Below are positions 1 to 7,890 of a stretch of 46,408 bases of DNA, in pieces. The stretch is from Candidatus Omnitrophota bacterium (GTDB lineage: Bacteria; Omnitrophota; Gorgyraeia; B26-G9), in assembly GCA_018895275.1 (NCBI GenBank), contig JAHIOQ010000051.1:1-46408 (forward strand). The letters are read 5' to 3'. The notes below the pieces were generated by a model. That model worked only from the letters and a program-made list of their open reading frames with translations, ran no database searches and was not told where the DNA came from. The position numbers and the translations under genes are program-made. Positions within the stretch are counted from its first letter, which is position 1. Each line of letters starts with the position of its first letter.

Positions 1-17
1 ACGCCAACATAATTCAT
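1..17 (-). CDS. N-terminus of a gene cut by the window edge (possibly IS110-type transposase)
   Basis: An ATG on the minus strand (CAT at 15-17) lies about 6 nt after a strong Shine-Dalgarno sequence (AAAGGAGG read on the minus strand, near 24-31). Only MNYVG and part of one codon are inside the window. IS110-family transposases often begin MxYVGxD, so this is a possible match, but five residues cannot prove it. The ribosome binding site makes a real start likely; the identity is a guess. Confidence 0.3.
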
Positions 18-250
18 GGTGATTCCTCCTTTTCTAAAGGGTTAATATTTTAGTTTTTCCCAAAACTATTTTAACCGCTTTCTGAGGAATCATCAATTTT
101 TTTATAACTCACATATTATCAGACCTCGAAATGCGAAAGTACTATAAAGTTTGTCAGGAAAAAAGTTGTCCGGTAGACAGAATTTTTTAATTTTGTCTTT
201 CCGCAAAAGGAATTACTTTCCAGCTCTTCCAACCAGTCTTCCAAACCCGC

Positions 251-388
251 ATTGGAAAAGGTTCACAATACAACCTGACCAGCGAAACGAGCAATGCCAG
301 CGGGACAAAAACTTATTCTTACGATTACGAAAATAGATTGGCTACAGGTTCCCGTTCGAATTCACAGCGTAATTTTTCCCAAATTTAA
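251..388 (+). pseudogene. RHS/YD-repeat protein remnant
   Basis: One open frame ending in TAA at 386-388 reads YNLTSETSNASGTKTYSYDY followed by ENRLATGS. This closely resembles the RHS/YD-repeat consensus (GNLTS...GT.TYTYDYENRL). There is no start codon with a ribosome binding site, the repeat is isolated, and the frame closes about 20 codons later. I read it as the leftover end of a large RHS-repeat surface or toxin protein. No immunity gene or intact RHS core is nearby. Confidence 0.5.
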
Positions 389-428
389 CATCGAACGTCA
401 TCGGCAACCTGATTCGTAAGTGATTTAA

Positions 429-486
429 GAGGAATAAATGGTTTTTTTAGCAAAAATCTGCGAAAAATGCTTACAGCGGAAATAGC
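429..486 (+). repeat. 58-bp dispersed repeat R3, copy 1
   Basis: This 58-bp block starts GAGGAATAAATGG and ends GCGGAAATAGC. It recurs in inverted orientation at 28377-28433 with one length change in a T run and one C/T difference. It sits just upstream of the nifJ promoter and has no reading frame of its own. Confidence 0.8.
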
Positions 487-502
487 GCGAATGCCAAATG
501 GG

Positions 503-531
503 TTGACACTTACTGCCGGCTATTATATAAT
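503..531 (+). promoter_or_regulatory. Consensus sigma-70 promoter for nifJ
   Basis: A TTGACA -35 box (503-508) and a TATAAT -10 box (526-531) are separated by exactly 17 bp, a perfect consensus. Transcription should begin near 538, giving nifJ an untranslated leader of about 200 nt that contains the inverted repeat at 596-624. Confidence 0.8.
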
Positions 532-595
532 GAATTCAGAAATGTTACTGCAAGGCAAAAAACTCGCCAAAGGACTTGGCAATTCACACTAGCCT

Positions 596-624
596 GGATA
601 TTTCACGCAGAACGTGAAATATCC
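596..624. repeat. REP-like palindrome in the nifJ leader
   Basis: GGATATTTCACG (596-607) and CGTGAAATATCC (613-624) form a perfect 12-bp inverted repeat around a 5-nt loop. No T run follows, so it is not a standard terminator. A sister copy with the same 10-bp core arm (ATATTTCA[C/T]G) and the same loop length lies at 30004-30028, at the end of a RAYT transposase remnant. This suggests a REP-type mobile palindrome that has become part of the nifJ 5-prime untranslated region. Confidence 0.7.
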
Positions 625-739
625 ACCCGAAGGGCCGATAGATTAACTGGATAGGAGAATTGCTTTAAGGGTGATTTTTGGGGGGTTTTTTGCGCTTGCG
701 TAAGTCGTATACAGTAGTTTTTAAAACCTGGAGGAAGCA

Positions 740-3700
740 ATGGCAAGGAGAAAGATTGCAATAGACGGTAATACCGCGGCGGCATACGTAGCGCACGCGA
801 CCAATGAAGTAATCGCGATTTATCCGATAACCCCGTCTTCCGGTATCGGAGAGATGGCGGATGAAAAATCGGCAAAGGGACAGGTGAATATCTGGGGCCA
901 GGTGCCGGTTGTTTCTGAATTACAGTCCGAAGGCGGCGCCTCCGGGGCAGTGCACGGAGCATTGAGCGCCGGAAGCCTGACGACGACCTTTACCGCGTCG
1001 CAGGGATTACTGCTTATGATTCCGAATATGTTTAAGATTGCCGGAGAATTAACTCCGGCGGTTTTTTATGTTACGGCGCGTTCGCTTGCTGCGCACGCGT
1101 TATCCATATTCTGCGACCATTCGGATGTTATGGCCGTGCGCTCCACCGGATTTGCCATATTGTTTGCCGCTAGCGTGCAGGAGGTCATGGACTTATCCCT
1201 GGTTGCCCAGGCGGCAACCCTGGAATCGCGTGTTCCGTTCGTTATGACTTTTGACGGGTTCCGCACCTCGCATGAGATTCAAAAGGTGGAAGAACTCACC
1301 TTTGATGATATGCGCGCGCTTATAAAGGATGATCTGGTAATGGCGCATCGCAAAAGGGCGCTGACCCCGGACCGCCCGACGATAAAAGGTACGTCGCAGA
1401 ACCCGGATGTCTTTTTTCAGGAAAGAGAGACGGTCAACCGTTTTTACGACAAAACTCCTGCCGCGGTTCAGGAAGCAATGGACCGCTTTGCCGAACAGGT
1501 GGGGCGTAAATACAAGTTATTCGATTATTACGGCGTAGCGGATGCCGAGCATATCATCGTGATCATGGGCTCCGGCGCCGGAGCAGTGCAGGAAACCGTG
1601 GCAGACCTTAACAAGCAGGGCAAGAAGGTCGGCATGGTCAACGTGCGTTTATACCGGCCGTTTTCCGTAAAGGATTTTATCAATGCCCTGCCGGCAACGA
1701 CGAAATCAATTGCCGTTCTGGACCGGACAAAAGAGCCGGGCGCGATCGGCGAGCCGTTGTACCTGGATGTGCGTTCGGCCATCGGCGAGGCCCTGGAAAA
1801 GGGTTTTGCCGCGTTTAAATCCTGGCCGAAAATCATCGGCGGACGTTACGGCCTGGGCTCAAAGGAGTTTAACCCGTGCATGGTCAAGGCCGTGTTCGAG
1901 AACCTTGCTCTGGCGCAGCCGAAGAACCATTTTACCGTGGGCATAAACGACGACGTAACGAACACCAGCCTGGTTACCGACAGCTGCTACACCGCCGAAG
2001 ACGCGCAGACATTCCGCGGCGTTTTCTATGGGCTTGGGGCGGACGGTACGGTCGGCGCGAACAAGAATTCGATTAAGATTATCGGTGATTTAACGGAAAA
2101 TTATGTGCAGGGATTTTTTGTGTATGACTCGAAAAAGGCCGGTTCAATGACGATATCGCATCTTCGCTTTGGAAAAAATCCGATCAAAAGCACCTATTTA
2201 ATCCAAAAGGCGAATTTTATTGCCTGCCATAACTTCAGCTTCCTGGAAAAATACGACATGCTTTCCTTTGCCGAGCCGAACGCCACGTTTCTTCTCGCCA
2301 GCCCTTACGGTAAAGACGAGGTTTGGGATAAGATTCCCAGAGAGGTACAGCAGGTGATTATTGATAAAAAGCTTAAATTCTACGTGCTCAAGGCCTTTGA
2401 CCTGGCGGATGAGATCGGGCTCGGCAGCCGTATCAACGTTATTATGCAGACGGCGTTTTTCAAGATCAGTAATATCGTACCCATTGATAAGGCTGTGGCC
2501 GCGATTAAGGATTCGATTAAAAAGACCTACGGCAAAAAAGGCGAAAAGGTCGTGGACATGAACAACAAGGCCGTGGACAGGGCGCTGCAGTCACTGGAGC
2601 AGGTAATCGTGCCTAATAAGGCCACGAGCAAGATAGCCATTCCCGCGGTTGTGCCGGAAGACGCGCCGGAATTCGTGCGCAATGTTACGGCGCGGATTAT
2701 TGCCGGCAAAGGCGATGACATCCCGGTATCCGCGTTTCCCATAGACGGTACGTTTCCCACGGCGACTTCGCAGTATGAGAAAAGAAATATCGCCTTGCAG
2801 GTTCCGGAATGGATACCGGAGGTGTGTATCCAGTGCGGCCAGTGCAGTTTTGTCTGCCCGCACGCGGTTATCCGCATGAAGATATATGATAAGGATATTC
2901 TCAAAGACGCGCCGGAAGGGTTTAAGCATACCCCGGCAAAAGGCAAAGGCCTTGAACGCAAGGAATTTTCTCTGCAGATTGCTCCGGAAGACTGCACGGG
3001 CTGCGGCGCGTGCGTGAACAAATGCCCGGTCTTTGAAAAAGGCGCGGACGGAAAGCCGACGCAGAAAAAGGCGATCAACATGGTTGCGCAGCCGCCTATC
3101 CGCGCGCGGGAAAAGAAAAATTTCGAATTCTTCCTGTCCATACCGGACATGAAGATAAAAGAGCTGCCGTTCGCGATAACTACGGTAAAGGGCTCGCAGT
3201 TGATGCGGCCGTTGTTTGAGTTTTCCGGCGCTTGCGCCGGATGCGGCGAGACCCCGTACGTGAAACTGCTTACGCAGCTCTTCGGCGACCGCGCCTTGAT
3301 TGCCAACGCGACCGGATGTTCATCGATTTACGGCGGCAACCTTCCGACGACGCCTTATTGCGTGCGCAGTGACGGCAAAGGCCCGTCCTGGTCGAATTCT
3401 TTGTTTGAAGACAATGCCGAATTCGGTTTCGGTATGCGGCTGTCCGTGGATCAGATTACGGAAAAGGCGCAGCTTTTGCTGAAAAAAATCCGGCAGGATA
3501 AGAACCTTAGCAGCCAGTCCGCGCTTATTGACGAGATTCTCGCCGCGGTCCAGAAAACGCACGAGCAGATTGAAGACCAGCGCGAACGCGTGGAAAAACT
3601 AAAGGTTCCTTTAGCGAAAGTAAAGGGCCCGGCAGGGCAGGAGCTTTTGGAGATTGCCGATTATCTTGTAGCCAAGAGCGTATGGATTCTCGGCGGCGAC

Positions 3701-4333
3701 GGCTGGGCATATGATATCGGATACGGCGGGCTTGACCATGTACTGGCCTCGGGCAAAAACGTGAACGTACTGGTGCTGGATACGGAGGTATATTCCAATA
3801 CCGGCGGACAGATGTCCAAGGCCACGCCCATGGGCGCGATCGCGAAGTTTGCCGCGGCGGGAAAACCGCTGTTTAAAAAGGACCTCGCGCTTCTCGCGGT
3901 TACCTACGGCTCGATTTATATCGCGCGTATTGCCATGGGCGCGAACCCGGCACAGGCGCAGAAGGCGTTTATTGAGGCAGAACAATACAGCGGGCCATCG
4001 ATGATCATCGCCTATTCGCATTGTATCGCGCACGGCATCAACATGACCGGGGGTATGGACCAGCAGCAAAAGGCCGTGCAGTCCGGCTATTGGCCGTTGT
4101 TTCGGTTTAACCCCGACCTGATGAAAGAAGGGAAAAACCCGCTGCAACTTGACAGCAAGGCGCCGGGCATTCCCCTGGAAGACTACATCTATAATGAAAC
4201 CAGGTTTAAGGCATTAGAGGAAATGGCTCCGGAAAGGGCGGCAATGTTCCTGAAGTTGTCTCAGGAAGAGGTCAACCGCAGATTTAAGATGTACGAGCAT
4301 ATGGCAAAAATGGATTATGGCAAGACGGCATAA
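740..4333 (+). CDS. nifJ: Pyruvate:ferredoxin (flavodoxin) oxidoreductase
   Basis: Cytosolic enzyme converting pyruvate and CoA to acetyl-CoA and CO2 while reducing ferredoxin or flavodoxin; it is reversible and central in anaerobes. The 1197-residue chain has the full single-chain domain order and the family's usual length. The N-terminal domain shows YPITPSSGIGEMAD from residue 28. Two 4Fe-4S cluster sites follow, at C696/C699/C702/C706 and C752/C755/C758/C762. The C-terminal TPP domain has the cluster-ligand pair C832/C835 and GDGWAYDIGYGG near residue 986. A GGAGG ribosome binding site precedes the ATG. It is monocistronic: its own consensus promoter lies 200 bp upstream and a strong terminator follows. 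The rnfE/rnfA genes further along could be linked through reduced ferredoxin, but that is inference. Confidence 0.97.
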   Translation: MARRKIAIDGNTAAAYVAHATNEVIAIYPITPSSGIGEMADEKSAKGQVNIWGQVPVVSELQSEGGASGAVHGALSAGSLTTTFTASQGLLLMIPNMFKIAGELTPAVFYVTARSLAAHALSIFCDHSDVMAVRSTGFAILFAASVQEVMDLSLVAQAATLESRVPFVMTFDGFRTSHEIQKVEELTFDDMRALIKDDLVMAHRKRALTPDRPTIKGTSQNPDVFFQERETVNRFYDKTPAAVQEAMDRFAEQVGRKYKLFDYYGVADAEHIIVIMGSGAGAVQETVADLNKQGKKVGMVNVRLYRPFSVKDFINALPATTKSIAVLDRTKEPGAIGEPLYLDVRSAIGEALEKGFAAFKSWPKIIGGRYGLGSKEFNPCMVKAVFENLALAQPKNHFTVGINDDVTNTSLVTDSCYTAEDAQTFRGVFYGLGADGTVGANKNSIKIIGDLTENYVQGFFVYDSKKAGSMTISHLRFGKNPIKSTYLIQKANFIACHNFSFLEKYDMLSFAEPNATFLLASPYGKDEVWDKIPREVQQVIIDKKLKFYVLKAFDLADEIGLGSRINVIMQTAFFKISNIVPIDKAVAAIKDSIKKTYGKKGEKVVDMNNKAVDRALQSLEQVIVPNKATSKIAIPAVVPEDAPEFVRNVTARIIAGKGDDIPVSAFPIDGTFPTATSQYEKRNIALQVPEWIPEVCIQCGQCSFVCPHAVIRMKIYDKDILKDAPEGFKHTPAKGKGLERKEFSLQIAPEDCTGCGACVNKCPVFEKGADGKPTQKKAINMVAQPPIRAREKKNFEFFLSIPDMKIKELPFAITTVKGSQLMRPLFEFSGACAGCGETPYVKLLTQLFGDRALIANATGCSSIYGGNLPTTPYCVRSDGKGPSWSNSLFEDNAEFGFGMRLSVDQITEKAQLLLKKIRQDKNLSSQSALIDEILAAVQKTHEQIEDQRERVEKLKVPLAKVKGPAGQELLEIADYLVAKSVWILGGDGWAYDIGYGGLDHVLASGKNVNVLVLDTEVYSNTGGQMSKATPMGAIAKFAAAGKPLFKKDLALLAVTYGSIYIARIAMGANPAQAQKAFIEAEQYSGPSMIIAYSHCIAHGINMTGGMDQQQKAVQSGYWPLFRFNPDLMKEGKNPLQLDSKAPGIPLEDYIYNETRFKALEEMAPERAAMFLKLSQEEVNRRFKMYEHMAKMDYGKTA

Positions 4334-4353
4334 ACTGTAAGAGTAAGCTATAA

Positions 4354-4391
4354 CCCCCTGCAATATAATTTATTGCAGGGGGTTTTTATTT
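4354..4391 (+). terminator. Rho-independent terminator of nifJ
   Basis: CCCCCTGCAATA (4354-4365) pairs perfectly with TATTGCAGGGGG (4371-4382) around a 5-nt loop and is followed by TTTTTATTTT. It starts 20 bp after the nifJ stop. The stretch from here to the tRNA (4392-4585) holds no gene; it has an 8-bp inverted repeat (AAAATTAC/GTAATTTT) immediately 5-prime of the tRNA. Confidence 0.92.
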
Positions 4392-4585
4392 TCAGATACG
4401 GGGTTTTTCCCTCTGCCCTTGATTTTCCGGTGTTTTTGTGCTAATGTTAATGCTGATCTTAAAAAATAGGGTTCTGATTTGTGCTGTTATACAAATCACC
4501 TCGAGCAGAGTGAGAGGGTTGTAAGACTTCTCACCGCCACGAAAATTGGCGGATCGAAGTCCTCAAAATTACTGCGTAATTTTTC

Positions 4586-4676
4586 GGAGAGGTGCCGGAG
4601 TTGGTTTAACGGGCACGCCTGGAAAGTGTGTGATTGCGAAAGTGATCCCTGGGTTCGAATCCCAGCCTCTCCGCCA
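4586..4676 (+). tRNA. tRNA-Ser (anticodon GGA)
   Basis: The acceptor GGAGAGG (4586-4592) pairs with CCTCTCC (4666-4672); discriminator G and an encoded CCA follow. The anticodon stem CACGC/GTGTG encloses loop CTGGAAA with anticodon GGA at 4621-4623, reading UCC/UCU serine codons. A long variable arm (roughly 4631-4647) and a T arm with TTCGAAT confirm the class II serine fold. The AT-rich island begins just downstream, and tRNA 3-prime ends are common integration sites, but no duplicated tRNA end was found within the window. Confidence 0.96.
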
Positions 4677-4692
4677 TGAACCACTCCCATAA

Positions 4693-4788
4693 ACCACTTA
4701 CTTCGTTCGGGTTCATGGTCGGGCTACGCCCTGCACCTGAAATGGTGCAGGGTTCATGGCACGGCCATAAAACAACGAAGCGAGTGGT
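4693..4788. repeat. Nested inverted repeats downstream of tRNA-Ser
   Basis: Outer arms ACCACTTACTTCGTT (4693-4707) and AACGAAGCGAGTGGT (4774-4788) match at 13 of 15 positions. They enclose a perfect 9-bp hairpin CCCTGCACC/GGTGCAGGG (4729-4737, 4744-4752), and GGGTTCATGG occurs twice. The layout resembles a short palindromic insertion. The reading frames across it are not convincing genes. The rest of 4789-5214 holds no gene that I can support. Confidence 0.55.
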
Positions 4789-5049
4789 GAATGCCCTGTA
4801 CCTGAGCTATGCGAATGGTATAGGGCTAATATTGTTTGACGCTCTTCGAAAAGATTTTTCAGAATGTTTTACCCTATCTTTGAATTTATCGAGGATAGGG
4901 TAATTTTTTGTCATAACCCCCTATATTTTAAGCAACATATATCATCAGGCAAGTGCAGACAACATCAGTTATCATCAGATAGGAATTGTCTGTTTTTTTG
5001 TGGTTTATGTGGTGGGAATGTGGTGAAATCCATTTCCATGTCTGTAATT

Positions 5050-5100
5050 GCTCGGGTATCCCGAGCCAAGCTCTAAATTACCCCGTCAAATACGGGGTAA
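5050..5100. repeat. Two adjacent hairpins in the intergenic region
   Basis: GCTCGGG/CCCGAGC (5050-5056, 5060-5066) and TTACCCCGT/ACGGGGTAA (5078-5086, 5092-5100) are two perfect stem-loops 11 bp apart, upstream of the restriction operon promoter. Neither has a convincing T run on the plus strand. They may be repeat elements or a boundary structure of the island. Confidence 0.5.
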
Positions 5101-5214
5101 AAAAAGCCCTCCTTGCGCCGATAGGGCCTTAATGCTGCCTTTATCGCTCCTGAGGTTCTTATATTCAAAAATTAACCAGGAAAGTCAATAGCAAACAATA
5201 AACTAACAAAAAAC

Positions 5215-5254
5215 TTGACAAAAATGGAAGTTATGCTATACTTATTATTATAGC
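5215..5254 (+). promoter_or_regulatory. Promoter of the type I R-M operon, with possible operator
   Basis: TTGACA (5215-5220), a 16-bp spacer and TATACT (5237-5242) preceded by TGC (an extended -10) form a strong sigma-70 promoter. GCTATA (5235-5240) and TATAGC (5249-5254) form an inverted repeat overlapping the -10 and start site, so a repressor or methylation-sensitive operator is possible. The operator idea is inference. Confidence 0.7.
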
Positions 5255-5276
5255 AAATAAGAAACTAAGGAAAAAC

Positions 5277-5864
5277 ATGCGCAAGGAAAAGAGTAAAGTG
5301 AGATTAGAGGAAATAACTGATATCATCTCTGGACATTTGTTTAAAAATAGAATTTCAACAGATGATGAAGGAAATGTTTCCGTGATTCAGTTGCGTGATG
5401 TAACTGATGAGGGAAATATTTTGTATAATCAACTTTCCAGAGTGAAGCTTGGAAAAATAGGCGAAGATAGATTTATCAAAAAAAATGATATTATTTTTAA
5501 AGCAAAAAGTAATAAACGGATTGCTGCTCTTGTTGGTAGAGATGTTGAAGGCTTAGTCGCAACAGGGCATTATTTCATTATCCGGGAGTTAAGTCCGGAA
5601 GTTAAGCCTGAATATTTAGTATGGTTTTTAAATAATAGTTTAGTGCAAAAGTATTTTGATTCGCATGCGCGCGGGACAAGGATTCCGATTATCAATAAGG
5701 AGATTTTGGGCAACGTAGAAATTATTATTCCAGATATCAAGACGCAAGAGAAAATTGTAGCCGTAAACGAGTTGTATGTAAAAGAAAAAATTTTAATCGA
5801 ACAAATATCTGAAAAGCGCAAGCTTTTGGTAGACACAATTCTTAATAGTGCAATAATCAAATAG
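5277..5864 (+). CDS. hsdS: Type I restriction specificity subunit, single-TRD (half) HsdS
   Basis: Recognises the DNA target for the HsdM/HsdR complex. At 195 residues it is about half a normal HsdS (around 400) and holds one target recognition domain followed by one conserved coiled-coil spacer. The TRD pattern is visible: an N-terminal LEEITDIISG, then GHYFIIRELSPEVKPEYLVW, GTRIPIINKEILGNVEIIIP and a lysine/glutamate-rich helix from about residue 158. Half-size HsdS proteins can work as dimers or pair with a second half. The gene starts 24 bp after the inverted repeat, with AAGG ahead of the ATG, and ends 16 bp before hsdM. A second, damaged HsdS lies on the other side of hsdM. Confidence 0.85.
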   Translation: MRKEKSKVRLEEITDIISGHLFKNRISTDDEGNVSVIQLRDVTDEGNILYNQLSRVKLGKIGEDRFIKKNDIIFKAKSNKRIAALVGRDVEGLVATGHYFIIRELSPEVKPEYLVWFLNNSLVQKYFDSHARGTRIPIINKEILGNVEIIIPDIKTQEKIVAVNELYVKEKILIEQISEKRKLLVDTILNSAIIK

Positions 5865-5880
5865 ATTTATGGGGGTATCA

Positions 5881-7380
5881 ATGAATAACGATCAAATAAG
5901 GCAAGAAGAAATAAATAAAATGGTTTGGGCTGCTTGTGATACTTTTCGGGGCGCAATCGACTCGGCAATGTATAAGGATTATATTTTAGTATTTCTTTTT
6001 CTTAAATATTTAAGCGATGTATGGAAAGACAAAAAAGAACAATATGAAAAGGAATACAAGGGAGATAAAGAGCGCGTTTTAAGAAAGATGACAAGAGAGC
6101 GGTTCATTCTTCCTGATAACTGTGATTTTGATTATATTTACAGTAAAAGAAATGAAACAAATATTGGAGAGATTATTAATAAAGCTTTAAGCGGAATTGA
6201 AGAAGCCAACAAACTAAAGCTTGAAAATGTATTTCGCAATATAGATTTTAACTCTGAGGCTATTCTTGGACAAGCAAAAGACAGAAACAAACGTCTAAAA
6301 CATTTAATAGATGATTTTGCAAATCCCAAGCTTGACTTGCGGCCTTCGCGGATTGGCAAGCTGGAGATTATTGGTAATTCGTACCAGTATTTAATTAAAA
6401 ATTTTGCAAGCGGTGCAGGAAAAAAAGGTGGGGAATTCTATACCCCAGAAGAGGTTTCTGAGCTTATCGCCAAAATATTACAGCCCAAGAGTGGGGACAG
6501 AATCTGTGACCCAACATGTGGTTCAGGATCTTTACTTCTTAAAGTTGCAAAAGAAGTTCCCGATAATAATTTTTCATTGTTTGGTCAGGATAGTAATGGC
6601 AGTACCTGGGCATTGTGTAAGATGAATATGTTTTTGCATGGAGTTGATAATGCGAGGATAGAGTGGGGCGATACTATTGATAATCCTAAATTAATCAAAG
6701 ATGATTCCTTAATGAAATTCAATATTATAGTTGCCAATCCCCCTTTTTCCTTAGATAAATGGGGGCATGATACTGCGGAACATGATAGGTTTAAGAGATT
6801 TTATCGGGGGGTACCGCCTAAAAGTAAAGGTGATTACGCCTTTATTTCTCATATGGTTGAGACGATGGTAGAGGGTGATGATGGACGAGTTGGGGTTGTT
6901 GTTCCTCATGGAGTTTTATTTAGGGGAAGTTCAGAAGGCAAAATCAGACAGAAGCTAATCGAGGAAAATCTTCTTGATGCAGTTATAGGATTACCGGCAA
7001 ATTTATTTTTTGGGGTAGGGATTCCAGTTTCAGTACTTATTTTTAAAAAGAATAGAAAGACAACAGATGTGTTATTTATTGATGCTAGCCGTGAATTTGG
7101 AAAAAGCACGCCACAAAACAAACTAAGAAAAGAAGATATTGATAAAATAATAAAAACATTTATTGATTATAAAACCAAAGAAAAATATTCCTATAGAGCG
7201 ACGCTCGAGGAGATTAAAGAAAACGAATTTAATCTTAATATCCCGCGATATGTTGATACTTTTGAGGAGGAGGAAGAAGTTGATATAAAAGAAACGCAAA
7301 AAGAGATCGAACAACTTGAAAAAGAGCTAAGTGGAGTAAAAAATGAAATGGCGGTATATTTAGAGGAGTTGGGGATATGA
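5881..7380 (+). CDS. hsdM: Type I restriction-modification DNA methyltransferase subunit HsdM
   Basis: Adenine-N6 methyltransferase subunit of the type I system. An N-terminal HsdM_N helical domain (MVWAACDTFRGAIDSAMYKD) is followed by the SAM-binding motif I DPTCGSG (about residues 210-216) and the catalytic motif IV NPPF (about residues 286-289). A coiled coil near residues 460-485 (EEEEEVDIKETQKEIEQLEK) probably docks HsdS. I chose the ATG at 5881 because a GGGGG ribosome binding site precedes it; an in-frame ATG at 5869 would add four residues. Its stop overlaps the start of the next hsdS by ATGA, so the two are translationally coupled. About 499 residues is normal for the family. Confidence 0.95.
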   Translation: MNNDQIRQEEINKMVWAACDTFRGAIDSAMYKDYILVFLFLKYLSDVWKDKKEQYEKEYKGDKERVLRKMTRERFILPDNCDFDYIYSKRNETNIGEIINKALSGIEEANKLKLENVFRNIDFNSEAILGQAKDRNKRLKHLIDDFANPKLDLRPSRIGKLEIIGNSYQYLIKNFASGAGKKGGEFYTPEEVSELIAKILQPKSGDRICDPTCGSGSLLLKVAKEVPDNNFSLFGQDSNGSTWALCKMNMFLHGVDNARIEWGDTIDNPKLIKDDSLMKFNIIVANPPFSLDKWGHDTAEHDRFKRFYRGVPPKSKGDYAFISHMVETMVEGDDGRVGVVVPHGVLFRGSSEGKIRQKLIEENLLDAVIGLPANLFFGVGIPVSVLIFKKNRKTTDVLFIDASREFGKSTPQNKLRKEDIDKIIKTFIDYKTKEKYSYRATLEEIKENEFNLNIPRYVDTFEEEEEVDIKETQKEIEQLEKELSGVKNEMAVYLEELGI

Positions 7381-7826
7381 TAGCTCGAGGTTTGTATAAA
7401 GATATCCCAGAAAGTTGGGACGTTGTAATTACAAAAGATTCAGAAACGCCGGAGGATATTGGCGTGCCAGCAGTAGTTGTAGGGAAATTGAAAGGGGTGA
7501 TTTGTGGATATCACCTTGCTATAATACGGCCTGACCAGGAAAAAATTGATTCAGTCTATTTGGCTAACTCACTAAAAACTTTAAGGGTTAGAAAACAGTT
7601 CTATAAATACGCTAATGGCGCAACTCGCTTTGGTCTAAGCACTGGAGATATAGGCAAGATAGAAATATTAGCTCCAAAAATCAGCGAACAAAAGAAAATA
7701 GCGAATGTTTTAAGTGGAATTGATGAGGAAATTTTAACATTGAAACAAAAGCTTGCATTAATAACTAGACAAAAAAAAGGCCTAATGCAAAAACTTTTAA
7801 CAGGAAAAATAAGAGTTAAGGTTTGA
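7377..7826 (+). CDS. hsdS: Second HsdS, apparently with an internally deleted TRD
   Basis: The C-terminal part is clearly HsdS: CGYHLAIIRPDQEKIDSVYL, GATRFGLSTGDIGKIEILAP, SEQKKIANVLSGIDEEI and a coiled coil ending QKKGLMQKLLTGKIRVKV. The N-terminus reads IPESW followed at once by DVVITKDSETPED. In the family, PESW normally opens the TRD and the GDVVITKDS segment comes roughly 50-70 residues later, so the first half of the TRD appears to be missing in frame. The 149-residue product keeps its subunit contacts but may have lost or changed DNA specificity. Its ATG overlaps the hsdM stop. The deletion is inferred from memory of the family alignment. Confidence 0.75.
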   Translation: MIARGLYKDIPESWDVVITKDSETPEDIGVPAVVVGKLKGVICGYHLAIIRPDQEKIDSVYLANSLKTLRVRKQFYKYANGATRFGLSTGDIGKIEILAPKISEQKKIANVLSGIDEEILTLKQKLALITRQKKGLMQKLLTGKIRVKV

Positions 7827-7833
7827 GGGCAAT

Positions 7834-7861
7834 ACCATTTTCGTGAGTGTACGAAAATGGT
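7834..7861. repeat. Perfect 11-bp hairpin between hsdS and rhuM
   Basis: ACCATTTTCGT (7834-7844) and ACGAAAATGGT (7851-7861) form a perfect stem with a 6-nt loop, starting 8 bp after the hsdS stop. The following TTTAGATATTT is only weakly T-rich, so it could be an attenuator, an mRNA stability element or a leaky terminator separating M/S from RhuM/R expression. Confidence 0.6.
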
Positions 7862-7890
7862 TTAGATATTTAAAACACGCGAGGTGCTTG

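Noticed and set aside
2527-3306. 259-codon minus-strand frame inside nifJ
   Set aside because: A shadow of GC-rich nifJ coding sequence, with a long overlap of a clear essential gene.
5099-5127. Minus-strand terminator-like hairpin (GCCCT/AGGGC with a T run)
   Set aside because: The stem is only five base pairs with a 12-nt loop, and no minus-strand gene ends there.
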